Source: Bacillota bacterium | Lineage (GTDB): Bacteria; Bacillota; Clostridia; Peptostreptococcales; Anaerovoracaceae | Assembly (NCBI GenBank): GCA_017522185.1 | Contig: JAFWZZ010000015.1 | Span: forward strand, 1 to 64,000 | Direction of reading: 5' to 3' | DNA length: 64,000 bases | In this document: piece by piece, positions 9,084 to 17,624 of the stretch | Layout of the letters: each line of letters opens with the position of its first letter | How positions within the stretch are numbered: the stretch's first letter is position 1 | Notes under the pieces: generated by a model | Databases searched by the model: none | What the model was told of the DNA's origin: nothing | What the model saw: the letters and a program-made list of their open reading frames with translations, nothing else | Translations under genes and position numbers: made by a program

Positions 9084-10596
9084 AAATTCTCTCCCGATAC
9101 TGCAGTGCCTCTGCCACATGTAGTTCCGAAATCTGCGCACTGCCTTCCAGATCTGCGATGGTTCTTGCCAGTTTTCTTACCTTTAATATAGTGCGGGGAT
9201 TTAGATGCAGCTTGTCATAAGCCGATGACAAAAGCGCCTCTCCCTCGCTGTCCAGCGGCGCATAACGCTCCAGGTGTTTCTCCTCCAGCTGCCCGTTCAG
9301 CACGAAGTCCTCTCTGCCATACCGTTCCCGCTGCACCTTTCTCGCCAATAGAATCTTCTCTTTCATGGTTTCAGAAGACATGGCAGCCGAACCCTTCAGA
9401 TCCTGGTATCCCACAGGCTGAAGATGGATGTGCATGTCGATGCGGTCCATGATCGGTCCGGAAAATTTCCGCTGGTAACGGAGGATTTCCGCCGCCGAAC
9501 ACTTACAGATCTGTCTCGGATCGCCCAGGTATCCGCAGGGACACGGGTTACTGGCACCCACCAGAAGGAAGTCAGCCGGGAATTCATACTGCCCGCTGCT
9601 TCGATGCAGGGTTATGGTTTTCTTTTCCAGCGGAATCCGCAGCCCCTCCATTACCTTGTAGTCGAATTCTCCCAGTTCGTCCAGGAACAGGACGCCTTTG
9701 TCTGCAAGGGTGATTTCTCCAGGCTTCGGATAGGCACCGCCGCCCAGAAGTCCTGCCATGGTCAGCTTATGGTGAGGATGACGGAAGGGTCTTCGGGTGA
9801 CGACCGGCTCTTCCTCCGTCAAAAGACCTGCGATGGAGTAAATCTTCGTGGTCTCCAGAATCTCCTCCCTGCTCATCTCCGGCATGATGGTTGGAATCCT
9901 TTCTGCCAGCATGGTCTTCCCCGTAGAGGGACTTCCCATCATCAAAAGACCATGACCACCTGCCACGGCCGTCATAATGGCCCGTTTCGCACTTTTCTGA
10001 CCGCGGACCTCCCCAAAGTCTTTCGCATCGCCTATGGGTTCACGATTCCACGACACACGGCCTCCTTCGCGGCACGTCAGTATCAGTTCACCGGAAAGAT
10101 GCTGCACCAGCTCCGTCAGATGATGGATGGCGAATACCTGTATGCCGGGAAGCAGCAGCGCTTCTTCTTCGTTTGCCTTCGGCACCACGACCCTCTTCTT
10201 CCCCTGTTTCTGCGCCGCCATGACCATGGGCAGAATCCCGGAAACACCGTTAATGCCGCCATCCAGCGAAACCTCACCGAGAAAACAGTACTGTTCCAGC
10301 TCTTCACAGAAGATCTGGCCCGATGCAGCCAGGATCCCTGTCGCGATGGCAAGGTCAAAATGACTGCCGCTCTTCCGCAGAATCGCAGGCGACATATTGA
10401 TGGTAATCCTTCCCTTTGGATATTCACAGCCCGCATGAAGCAGTGCAAGCCGGATCCGCTCCCTGGATTCTTTGATAGAGTTGTCCGGCTGGCCGACCAC
10501 GTTATATGCAGGCAGTCCACTGGATACGTCTGTTTCGATCAGGATGGGCAGGGCTTCGATGCCCCTGGCAAAAGCCGAATAGGTTTTACATAACAT
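9064..10596 (-). CDS. comM: YifB/ComM family AAA+ ATPase (Mg-chelatase like)
   Basis: The start at 10596 has AGGAGG 7 nt upstream, giving 510 residues. The N-terminal 190 residues form the Lon-like ChlI domain. The AAA+ module has Walker A GSPSTGKT at 221-228, a FRHPHHKLT block, a Walker B FLDELGEF and a zinc-type ASNPCPCGYLGDP segment. ComM is a hexameric helicase that extends heteroduplex joints during natural transformation. It lies between yraN and dprA, a common Bacillota arrangement. Confidence 0.93.
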   Translation of the reverse strand: MLCKTYSAFARGIEALPILIETDVSSGLPAYNVVGQPDNSIKESRERIRLALLHAGCEYPKGRITINMSPAILRKSGSHFDLAIATGILAASGQIFCEELEQYCFLGEVSLDGGINGVSGILPMVMAAQKQGKKRVVVPKANEEEALLLPGIQVFAIHHLTELVQHLSGELILTCREGGRVSWNREPIGDAKDFGEVRGQKSAKRAIMTAVAGGHGLLMMGSPSTGKTMLAERIPTIMPEMSREEILETTKIYSIAGLLTEEEPVVTRRPFRHPHHKLTMAGLLGGGAYPKPGEITLADKGVLFLDELGEFDYKVMEGLRIPLEKKTITLHRSSGQYEFPADFLLVGASNPCPCGYLGDPRQICKCSAAEILRYQRKFSGPIMDRIDMHIHLQPVGYQDLKGSAAMSSETMKEKILLARKVQRERYGREDFVLNGQLEEKHLERYAPLDSEGEALLSSAYDKLHLNPRTILKVRKLARTIADLEGSAQISELHVAEALQYRERIYGRQSM

Positions 10597-10612
10597 TCTG
10601 ATTCCTCCTTTC

Positions 10613-10945
10613 CTAGAACGCATCCACAATCTGATGAAAGCCGATTTCGACGACCTGAAAGGAAAAGGCATTCCAGTGGCAGGGAGATTCAGACAAAAAA
10701 TGTCCGGCCGCTCTCCGCATATGGCTGCGTTTCGTTTCCGTTACCGCCTCACAGGGCTGACCGAATGCCGTGTCCCGTCTTGTCTTCACTTCGATGAAGA
10801 ACAGTTCCATTCCCCTCTCCGCGATGATATCGATCTCACCGGCCCTGCACCGATAGTTCCGCCGCAGGACGGTGTAACCCTTCAGCTGCAGCACCTGTGC
10901 AGCGAAATCTTCGCCAGCCTTGCCAAACTTCTGTTTTTCATTCAT
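10613..10945 (-). CDS. yraN: YraN/UPF0102 family putative endonuclease
   Basis: The 110-residue protein has the compact UPF0102 fold with the nuclease-like signature GEIDIIAERG followed by FIEVKTR, the PD-(D/E)XK pattern. The function is not established. An ATG at 10945 with AGGTGG 8 nt upstream is preferred over the GTG at 10957 in the same frame. It is the first gene of the yraN-comM-dprA-topA-hslVU-codY run, 16 bp before comM. Confidence 0.9.
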   Translation of the reverse strand: MNEKQKFGKAGEDFAAQVLQLKGYTVLRRNYRCRAGEIDIIAERGMELFFIEVKTRRDTAFGQPCEAVTETKRSHMRRAAGHFLSESPCHWNAFSFQVVEIGFHQIVDAF

Positions 10946-11064
10946 TTCATTTTCCACCTTTTTACATTTTTGTTTTGTCTATAACTTACAACGCCACGTA
11001 TATAATGTCAATATTTTACTTGCATTTATTGCCAGAATTACTTTTTTCTCCTATTTTGTTCATC

Positions 11065-11094
11065 AAAAGACCGCTTGTATTTCTACAAGCGGTC
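11065..11094 (-). terminator. Terminator after the HAD phosphatase gene
   Basis: An 11-bp perfect stem (11084-11094 with 11069-11079) and 4-nt loop is followed by TTTTG on the minus strand. It separates the HAD/MBL operon from yraN. Confidence 0.85.
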
Positions 11095-11119
11095 CAAAAG
11101 TTCTCACTATATTTCTTTC

Positions 11120-11953
11120 CTATTTTATAGCGAACCGTTCCATGGCCTTCGCCACGCCGTCTTCGCCGTTGGTGTCGGTCACATAATCCCCATATCTTTT
11201 CATCTCGTCAGAAGCATTGGCCATGACAACGCCGATCTCCGCCAGCCTGATCATCTCCAGGTCGTTGAGGCTGTCTCCCACTGCCATCAGCTGACCGGAA
11301 GAAAGGTGCAGTTCCCTCATCAGGTACCGCAGTGCCTCTGCCTTGCTGGTCGTCGCGCCGCCAACTTCGATGTTGTGGATAAACGAAGAAGTCAGGGTTA
11401 CATTCTCTACAGGCGCCAGCATTTTCATCAGGATTTCCCGGTCTTCCATGTGCGGGAAGCTGATGTTAATATTCTCGATACCGTCCCGGTGTGTACGGAT
11501 GAAATCGAAGAATTCCGGCACAGGTTTTCTGGTGCTGAGCACATACCCGATATCACGGAACGTGGAACCGATGGTCTGGTATTCCTCGTATTCTTCCTTT
11601 GCGATATATGCGCCGCCGTTTACAAAAACCTCCAGGGAATAACCGGTCGGTCTCAGGATTTCCGCAATCTCCATAACTGCCTTTGCCCCTACGTTGTTCT
11701 CATAAACCGTTTCCCGGTCTGCAAGACGGGTAATCTTCGCACCATTAGAAGTCACCACATACTCCAGCCCCTCGATGTGAAAAAGCTGCTCCGGCAGAGA
11801 CTGAAAGGTTCTTCCCGTGCAGATCACGATATGAATGCCCTGCTCCATGGCACGCCGGAACGCCTCCATCGTTCTTTCTGATATTTCTCCATAGTCGTTT
11901 AATGTAGTGCCGTCTAAATCCAGCGCCACCAGCCTAATGTCTTTATCTTTCAT
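11120..11953 (-). CDS. Cof-type HAD-IIB sugar-phosphatase-like hydrolase
   Basis: The 277-residue protein has the four HAD motifs: motif I ALDLDGTT with the nucleophile aspartate near residue 11, motif II ICTGR, the motif III lysine in TTSKAEAL, and motif IV AVGDSLNDLEM. The C2B cap lies between motifs II and III. Members dephosphorylate sugar phosphates, pyridoxal phosphate or similar metabolites; the substrate cannot be read from sequence. The start overlaps the end of the upstream metallo-hydrolase gene by 11 bp, so the two are co-transcribed. Confidence 0.9.
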   Translation of the reverse strand: MKDKDIRLVALDLDGTTLNDYGEISERTMEAFRRAMEQGIHIVICTGRTFQSLPEQLFHIEGLEYVVTSNGAKITRLADRETVYENNVGAKAVMEIAEILRPTGYSLEVFVNGGAYIAKEEYEEYQTIGSTFRDIGYVLSTRKPVPEFFDFIRTHRDGIENINISFPHMEDREILMKMLAPVENVTLTSSFIHNIEVGGATTSKAEALRYLMRELHLSSGQLMAVGDSLNDLEMIRLAEIGVVMANASDEMKRYGDYVTDTNGEDGVAKAMERFAIK

Positions 11954-12545
11954 GTCCGTCCCTCAAAGCTAAAAATTCCCGGTTATGAGCTCTCACAAAT
12001 TTCATGTTGCAGCTGCCGTCATGACCCGGATAAATGGTAATCTGGTTGTCCCACTTGTCCACCACATTGCGGATGGAGTCTGTCATCATGGACTCGCTGC
12101 CGCCGGCGAGATCCGTTCTTCCCAGGTCCGTATCAAAGATGGTATCTCCCGTAAAGCAGACCTTGCTCTTCTCGCTGTAAAGGCAGATGCTTCCCATAGT
12201 GTGTCCCGGCGTGTGCTGCACAACCAGCGATTCACCTTCCAGGTCGAAAACAAAACCATCTTCCACCATCACATCTACCTTACCGCCATATACAAAGGCG
12301 TCATCACGATGCATATATATCGGGCAGTCGAAAGCGGACTTTACCGCTTCAGCCGCACCGGTATGGTCGTGGTGCAAATGGGTTAGAATAATCCCCGTAA
12401 GGGCCAGGTTCTGCTCTTTGATGTAGTCGATAAACACCTTCGGGCGGTATCCCGGATCCACAAGAAGACAATGTCTGCCATCCTTCTGATGAAGCACGTA
12501 TCCGTTGCTTTCCAGGGAGCCCCCGATAAAACGTTTGATTCTCAA
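11943..12545 (-). CDS. Metallo-beta-lactamase-fold hydrolase (glyoxalase II-like)
   Basis: The 200-residue protein has the zinc motif THLHHDHTG (about residues 55-63), a downstream PGHTMGS histidine, a GDTIFDTDLGRTDL aspartate loop and a final PGHDG histidine. Small clostridial members of this group are annotated as hydroxyacylglutathione hydrolase-like, but the true thioester or other substrate is unknown. Translation probably begins at TTG (12543-12545) because AAGGAG sits 8 nt upstream. It shares a promoter at 12580-12609 with the downstream HAD phosphatase. Confidence 0.88.
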   Translation of the reverse strand: MRIKRFIGGSLESNGYVLHQKDGRHCLLVDPGYRPKVFIDYIKEQNLALTGIILTHLHHDHTGAAEAVKSAFDCPIYMHRDDAFVYGGKVDVMVEDGFVFDLEGESLVVQHTPGHTMGSICLYSEKSKVCFTGDTIFDTDLGRTDLAGGSESMMTDSIRNVVDKWDNQITIYPGHDGSCNMKFVRAHNREFLALRDGHER

Positions 12546-12579
12546 ATCCGTTTCTCCTTTTTCTATCTGATTACGATGT

Positions 12580-12609
12580 ATTATACACCAAACCCCCTTG
12601 CAAATTCAA
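12580..12609 (-). promoter_or_regulatory. Promoter of the MBL/HAD operon
   Basis: Minus-strand TTGAAT (12604-12609), an 18-bp spacer and a perfect TATAAT (12580-12585). It lies between the divergent metallo-hydrolase gene and trkA. Confidence 0.6.
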
Positions 12610-12673
12610 TGAGTTTGCGTTAGAATAGCCTATGCATATATATGATAAAAAATTTTCCAATGAGGTATAGATT

Positions 12674-14029
12674 ATGAATATAGCTATTGTCGGTGCAGGA
12701 AAGCTGGGCCGCAAGGTTGCGACAGCCCTCTTAGGCGGCAACTACGAAATCACGATCATAGATAAAAATGAAGAAAAGCTGCAGAAGGTTGCCAACCAGA
12801 TGGACGTAATGACCATTCATGCGGACGCCCGTGAAATCAAGGTTCTGCAGAATATGGGTATTGATAACTTCCAGTATCTGCTGGCGGCAACTGATAATGA
12901 CGAAACCAACATCGTCATCGCATCTTTTGCGAAGAAGCTGGGATGCAGACGTGTTATCGCAAGAGTCCGTGAGCCAGAACACATGAACCAGTTTTTCTTC
13001 ATCAAAGAAAAGATGGGAATTGACTCTATCGTCAATCCGGACCTTGCCATCACGCTGGAAATTCACAAATACCTGGCAGAAAAATATACACTAAATAACG
13101 GTATCTTCACCAGCGGCAAGATTGCGCTGACAGAATTCTACGCGAGACACTATCCACGTGTCATCGGTCTGACCATGCCGCAGATCAAAGAAATGTTCCC
13201 AAATATGCTGGTTGCTGCTATCTCCAGAAAAGGCAAGGTTATCATCCCTCACGGTAATGACGACATTCACAGAGAAGACATTCTCTACATCATCGGTGAG
13301 AAAGATGAGATTATGGAGCTGAACAAAAAAGTCCATGTAAAGGGCAAATATACCAACCTGCGTAAGGTGATGATTGTCGGCGGCGGTAAGACAGGCTTCT
13401 ACCTGGCAGAGAAGCTTTCTGAATTCGGCGCTGCTGTGAAATTAGTTGAAAAGAGCAAAGAAAGATGTTACTATCTTTCCACTCATCTGAAAAACGTCAT
13501 GGTTCTTCACAACGACGGCACTGACGTAAGTTTCCTGGAAGAGGAAAACTTTGATGAGATGGATGCTTTTGTCGCATGTACAGGCTTCGATGAAGAAAAT
13601 CTGCTTTTGGCGCTGACTGCAAAACAGCATGGAATCGAGGATGTTATTTCCAAAGTCAGCCGCGAAAGCTACAAAGAGCTGATTGAACGTATGGGTGTGG
13701 ACATGGTACTGAATCCCCTGGACATTACTGCAAGCAACATCCTGCGTTTCATCCAGGGAACCAAGAAAATCATTTCTTCCACGCTGATTCAGGGACAGGC
13801 TGAAATCATGGAAATCGTAGCCCACTCCCATATGAAGATGATTGACAAACCACTGAGTGAATTGAACCTGCCAAACGGTATGCTGATCGCAGCCATCCAC
13901 AGGGGCGAACAGGTTATCATTCCAAAGGGTGATACTACGATTAAGTGGAATGACCGTGTCATTCTTGTCAGTCTGCTGAAAGAAATGGCTGATTTAGAGA
14001 ATCTGATTAAGAATAAAGACAGAGACTAG
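12674..14029 (+). CDS. trkA: TrkA, regulatory NAD-binding subunit of Trk K+ uptake
   Basis: The 451-residue cytoplasmic protein contains two tandem RCK units. Each has a Rossmann NAD(H) site (IAIVGAGKLGRKVA at the N-terminus and MIVGGGKTGFYLAEKL near residue 235) followed by a TrkA-C domain. TrkA gates the TrkH channel in response to nucleotides. GAGG lies 8 nt before the ATG. The gene leads an operon with two trkH genes, with only 9 bp to the first. Confidence 0.96.
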   Translation: MNIAIVGAGKLGRKVATALLGGNYEITIIDKNEEKLQKVANQMDVMTIHADAREIKVLQNMGIDNFQYLLAATDNDETNIVIASFAKKLGCRRVIARVREPEHMNQFFFIKEKMGIDSIVNPDLAITLEIHKYLAEKYTLNNGIFTSGKIALTEFYARHYPRVIGLTMPQIKEMFPNMLVAAISRKGKVIIPHGNDDIHREDILYIIGEKDEIMELNKKVHVKGKYTNLRKVMIVGGGKTGFYLAEKLSEFGAAVKLVEKSKERCYYLSTHLKNVMVLHNDGTDVSFLEEENFDEMDAFVACTGFDEENLLLALTAKQHGIEDVISKVSRESYKELIERMGVDMVLNPLDITASNILRFIQGTKKIISSTLIQGQAEIMEIVAHSHMKMIDKPLSELNLPNGMLIAAIHRGEQVIIPKGDTTIKWNDRVILVSLLKEMADLENLIKNKDRD

Positions 14030-14038
14030 GAGTTTCGG

Positions 14039-15505
14039 ATGACAGTAAATTTTAATAATGTTATCAAAATCATGAGTATCATATTTTTTGTGCTGGGCTT
14101 TTCTATGATCCCAGCACTTTTGGTTGCTGTGATTTATGACGAAACCGCTTCCTTCACCGCTTTTTCCAGCATTATTCTTCTATGTTTCGGCACAGGCTAT
14201 GTCTTCCACAAGATGTATCAGCCTGCTGAGTTAAAACTCAAAGAAAGAGACGGTTTTTTGATTGTAGCCTTATGCTGGCTGGTAGCATCGCTGGTCGGTG
14301 CCCTTCCTTTTGTGATGAGCGGTGCGATTCCAAGCTATATTGATGCTTTTTTTGAAACATGTTCCGGATTCTCAACGACCGGCTGTTCGATTTTGAACGA
14401 CATCGAGGCCCTGCCTAAATCTATGTTATTCTGGCGTTCCTTTACACACTGGCTGGGTGGTATGGGAATTATCGTGTTTGCAACAGCACTGCTGCCTTCC
14501 ATCGGTATCAAAGGGCAGATTATTGCCAGCGCGGAAACACCAGGCCCAACATTAGATAAGATTTCCCCAAGGTTCTCTGATACGGCAAGAAATCTGTATC
14601 TGATATACATTTTGTTCTCCGTTGTGGAAGTTCTGCTTCTCATGGCTGGTAAAATGAACCTCTACGATGCCCTTGTGCACACATTTGGCACAGTGGGAAC
14701 CGGCGGTTTCTCCTCTTATGGTGACAGTATTGCCCATTTCGACAGCGGATATATTCAATGGGTTATCATCATATTCATGCTCCTTTGTGGCATTAACTTC
14801 AACCTGTATTTCGTTCTGCTCAAGAGAGGAATCCGGAACTTCTTCAGCGATTCCGAGCTGAAACTGTACCTCCTGATCATCGCCGGTATTACTCTGGCCA
14901 TATTCCTCAACGTGTATCAGGCAGGCCACTACGAAAGCATAGGAAAAGCCTTTACGGATTCCGCTTTTCAGGTAGTATCTATCATCACAACGACAGGATA
15001 CGCGACCTGTGACTATGACATTTGGCCGACCTTCAGCCGCATGTTGATTTTCATTTTGATGCTGACCGGCGCCTGCTCCTCCTCCACCGGAGGCGGTGTA
15101 AAGTTAATCCGTATTCTCGTTGCGCTGAAAATGGTGCGTCGAGGGGTTTCCCTCAAACTGCATCCAAACAGATTCATTCCGGTTACAGTGGGAAACCGCC
15201 CGGTTCCACAGGAAGTGGCAACCAATATTGCGAACTTTATCTTCCTGTATATTTTCGTTGTATTTGCAGGTGCAGCCGTGATTTCCCTTAACGGCTTCGA
15301 CCTGATGACCACCATTTCTTCCGTTATGACCTGTGTAGGTAATATAGGTCCCGGTTTTAATCTGGTAGGCCCAAGTATGAATTTTGCAATTTTTTCCGAC
15401 TTTTCCAAAGTCTTCTTTTCCCTGCTGATGATTGCAGGAAGATTGGAACTGTTTACGTTCTTCATGCTGCTATCACCGCATTACTGGAATGCAAACAAAG
15501 TATAA
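14039..15505 (+). CDS. trkH: TrkH K+ channel subunit, first copy
   Basis: The 488-residue membrane protein has about ten hydrophobic segments arranged as four M1-pore-M2 repeats. The four filter loops each keep a glycine: STTGCS, GTGGFS, TTTGYATCD and VGNIGPGFN. Loop 4 matches the typical TrkH form. GGAG at the trkA stop is its ribosome binding site, giving coupled translation. It differs clearly from the second copy, so it is probably an old duplication or separate acquisition. Confidence 0.94.
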   Translation: MTVNFNNVIKIMSIIFFVLGFSMIPALLVAVIYDETASFTAFSSIILLCFGTGYVFHKMYQPAELKLKERDGFLIVALCWLVASLVGALPFVMSGAIPSYIDAFFETCSGFSTTGCSILNDIEALPKSMLFWRSFTHWLGGMGIIVFATALLPSIGIKGQIIASAETPGPTLDKISPRFSDTARNLYLIYILFSVVEVLLLMAGKMNLYDALVHTFGTVGTGGFSSYGDSIAHFDSGYIQWVIIIFMLLCGINFNLYFVLLKRGIRNFFSDSELKLYLLIIAGITLAIFLNVYQAGHYESIGKAFTDSAFQVVSIITTTGYATCDYDIWPTFSRMLIFILMLTGACSSSTGGGVKLIRILVALKMVRRGVSLKLHPNRFIPVTVGNRPVPQEVATNIANFIFLYIFVVFAGAAVISLNGFDLMTTISSVMTCVGNIGPGFNLVGPSMNFAIFSDFSKVFFSLLMIAGRLELFTFFMLLSPHYWNANKV

Positions 15506-15529
15506 CATTGATATAGAAGGATTTTTGAT

Positions 15530-16990
15530 ATGCATAACAACTATCGGGTAATCCTTAGAACCATTGGTCTCGTACTGATTTTTGAAGGCATTGCCATGCT
15601 GGTCCCATTGGCTTACGCCGTGTGGCTGGATGACGCTTCTGCTACTGCCTTTTTTACACCTGCAGTATTCTGCCTTGGTCTCGGATTATTCATTCACACA
15701 CAATTGAAATACTATACCTTAAAAATCAAGCAGAGAGAAAGCTATTTTATCGCTTTTGTATGCTGGATTACGGTGTCCTTTATGGGAATCTTCCCTTACA
15801 TGCTTGCGGATCAGGGATATAGTCTTGCAGACTGCATCTTTGAGTCTGTGTCCGGTTGGACAACAACCGGTGCATGGACAGTTAACGTGCCCTCTATGCC
15901 GAAGCCTCTGTTATTATGGAAAGCCACTACCAACTGGCTTGGCGGCATGGGGATTCTCCTGCTGACCATCTCCTTCTTCCCCGTACTGGGTGCTGAGGGG
16001 CAGAAGATGATCAATGCGGAGATGCCCGGCATTCAGGTAGAAAAAATGTCCACCAGAATCAGCGATACGGCAAAGATTTCCTATATGATCTATGTGATCA
16101 TGACTGTGGTGGAATTCCTGCTTCTGCTTCCAACGGGATTGACGCCTTTTGAAGCCCTGCTTAACACGATGTCCACCATCAGTACTGCGGGACTGATCAA
16201 TGTGGGTACAGGAAACGTCATCGCTGTATCCCCTTATGTTACGGGGGTCTTTACGGCATTCTCCATTTTTGGATCCATCAACTTTATGATGTATTTTTAT
16301 CTGTATAAACGGAAATGGTCCAGTATTCTAAACAACGTAGAAGTGCGCGCATTCCTGAAAATTCTGGCGGTCGGTTCTGCCATCATCGCTCTGACCCTGT
16401 TCTTTACAGGCACCTGCGATTCTTTGACAGATGCCTTTGGTACTGCCATCGCACAGTCAGTTGCTTACGGCGCTACATCCGGTTTTGAGGTTGCTGATCT
16501 TAATGCATGGCCTGGGCTGTGTAAGATAGTTCTGATTATCCTGCTGCTCATTGGAGGCTGCTCCAATTCCACCAGCGGCTCCATCAAGGTCATCCGTTTC
16601 ATCATATTCCTGAAGCTGATTAAACGCGGTATCTATAAGAGAATCCATCCAAAGGCAGTAAAACCGGTTATGATTCAGGGAAGACCGGTCAGCGCAGCCA
16701 GCGTATCTTCTATATCCGTGTTTCTGATGCTGTACTTCCTGGTCTTTGTCTTCGGATCTCTGGTATTCTCACTGGAAAATCTGGATATGGAAACCACCTT
16801 CTGCACGACGCTGGCCTGTATTACCAACAACGGAACGGCATTTGGCGGCATTGTCGGAGGTAACTTCAGTATTCTGTCAGAGCCCGGTAAGATATTCTCT
16901 TCGATTCTAATGCTTGCAGGCAGACTGGAAATGTATGCAATTATCCTGCTCTTCTCCAGATCCTTCTGGAATCCTAACAGAGCGACATAA
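15530..16990 (+). CDS. trkH: TrkH K+ channel subunit, second divergent copy
   Basis: The 486-residue protein has the same four-repeat membrane topology, but its filter loops differ: TTTGAWT, STAGLIN, ATSGFEVAD and TNNGTAFGG. Each glycine is kept, but the residues around it differ from the first copy, especially in loops 3 and 4. That may alter K+/Na+ selectivity or affinity. It is 24 bp downstream of the first trkH, and both could share the single TrkA. A terminator follows at 17026. Confidence 0.92.
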   Translation: MHNNYRVILRTIGLVLIFEGIAMLVPLAYAVWLDDASATAFFTPAVFCLGLGLFIHTQLKYYTLKIKQRESYFIAFVCWITVSFMGIFPYMLADQGYSLADCIFESVSGWTTTGAWTVNVPSMPKPLLLWKATTNWLGGMGILLLTISFFPVLGAEGQKMINAEMPGIQVEKMSTRISDTAKISYMIYVIMTVVEFLLLLPTGLTPFEALLNTMSTISTAGLINVGTGNVIAVSPYVTGVFTAFSIFGSINFMMYFYLYKRKWSSILNNVEVRAFLKILAVGSAIIALTLFFTGTCDSLTDAFGTAIAQSVAYGATSGFEVADLNAWPGLCKIVLIILLLIGGCSNSTSGSIKVIRFIIFLKLIKRGIYKRIHPKAVKPVMIQGRPVSAASVSSISVFLMLYFLVFVFGSLVFSLENLDMETTFCTTLACITNNGTAFGGIVGGNFSILSEPGKIFSSILMLAGRLEMYAIILLFSRSFWNPNRAT

Positions 16991-17025
16991 TGCTTGTATA
17001 ATTATGAATAAACTTTGTATTTTTT

Positions 17026-17061
17026 GCCTATCCTATTGTTGTGGGATAGGCATTTTTTATT
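17026..17061 (+). terminator. Terminator of the trkA-trkH-trkH operon
   Basis: An 8-bp stem (17026-17033 with 17044-17051) is followed by ATTTTTTATT. Confidence 0.9.
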
Positions 17062-17172
17062 GCTAATTACATCGAAAAATTAGGTGTTTTCTAATTAATG
17101 CATCCATTCTTCACATTCCCAAACCTTGACAAAAAAATCACACAATTTACACAAAGAATGGAAAAATATTCA

Positions 17173-17201
17173 TTGATTTATCACAAGAAATGTTTTAGTA
17201 T
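17173..17201 (+). promoter_or_regulatory. Possible padR promoter
   Basis: TTGATT (17173-17178), a 17-bp spacer and TAGTAT (17196-17201). A perfect TTGACA at 17126-17131 has no convincing -10 partner. No PadR-type ATGT/ACAT operator was clear. Confidence 0.4.
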
Positions 17202-17224
17202 ATTGTAGAAAGGATTGATGCAAT

Positions 17225-17566
17225 ATGACACAAAGAAACAAGAACAAGAGCAACTTCAAGAAAGGTTCTGTTGAAATGCTGCTGCTGCATCTTTTAGCAA
17301 CAGAGGGGGACTGCTACGGTTATCAGCTGTCCCAGCTGATTGACGAAAGATCAAACGGCGTCCTGATCATTCCGGAAGGATCCATGTATCCTACTTTGTA
17401 TAAACTCATTGATCACAAGTACATTTCCGACTACAAGTCCACAGTTGGAAAACGTATGACCCGCGTTTACTATCACATCGAAGAAAGCGGAAAACAGCGT
17501 TTACAGGAACTTGTAGAGGACTACAAGGAAGTTGCAAATGCCATTGAAACGATTATGAATTTTTAA
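17225..17566 (+). CDS. PadR family winged-helix regulator
   Basis: The 113-residue protein is a single PadR winged helix-turn-helix. It has the family signature YGYQLSQLI, then PEGSMYPTLYKL and the wing KRMTRVYYHIEESGK, followed by a short dimerisation helix. PadR proteins usually repress a neighbouring transporter or membrane gene, but this one stands alone between two terminators, so the target cannot be inferred from position. AAAGGA lies 10 nt before the ATG. Confidence 0.9.
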   Translation: MTQRNKNKSNFKKGSVEMLLLHLLATEGDCYGYQLSQLIDERSNGVLIIPEGSMYPTLYKLIDHKYISDYKSTVGKRMTRVYYHIEESGKQRLQELVEDYKEVANAIETIMNF

Positions 17567-17579
17567 TCTGTATCAAGCC

Positions 17580-17607
17580 AAAAGGAAGCCTCAGAGGCTT
17601 CCTTTTT
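17580..17607. terminator. Bidirectional terminator between padR and rnr
   Basis: A GGAAGCC/GGCTTCC stem with flanking A-run and T-run (17584-17602 core) serves the convergent genes padR and rnr. Confidence 0.9.
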
Positions 17608-17624
17608 TCATGTCTTTTTATATA

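Noticed and set aside
10981-11011. Promoter for yraN at TTGACA 11006-11011
   Set aside because: The only -10 at 17 bp is TAAGTT, matching three of six consensus bases; too weak to list.
17126-17131. Perfect TTGACA upstream of padR
   Set aside because: No acceptable -10 at 15-19 bp; the downstream TTGATT-TAGTAT pair is better placed.
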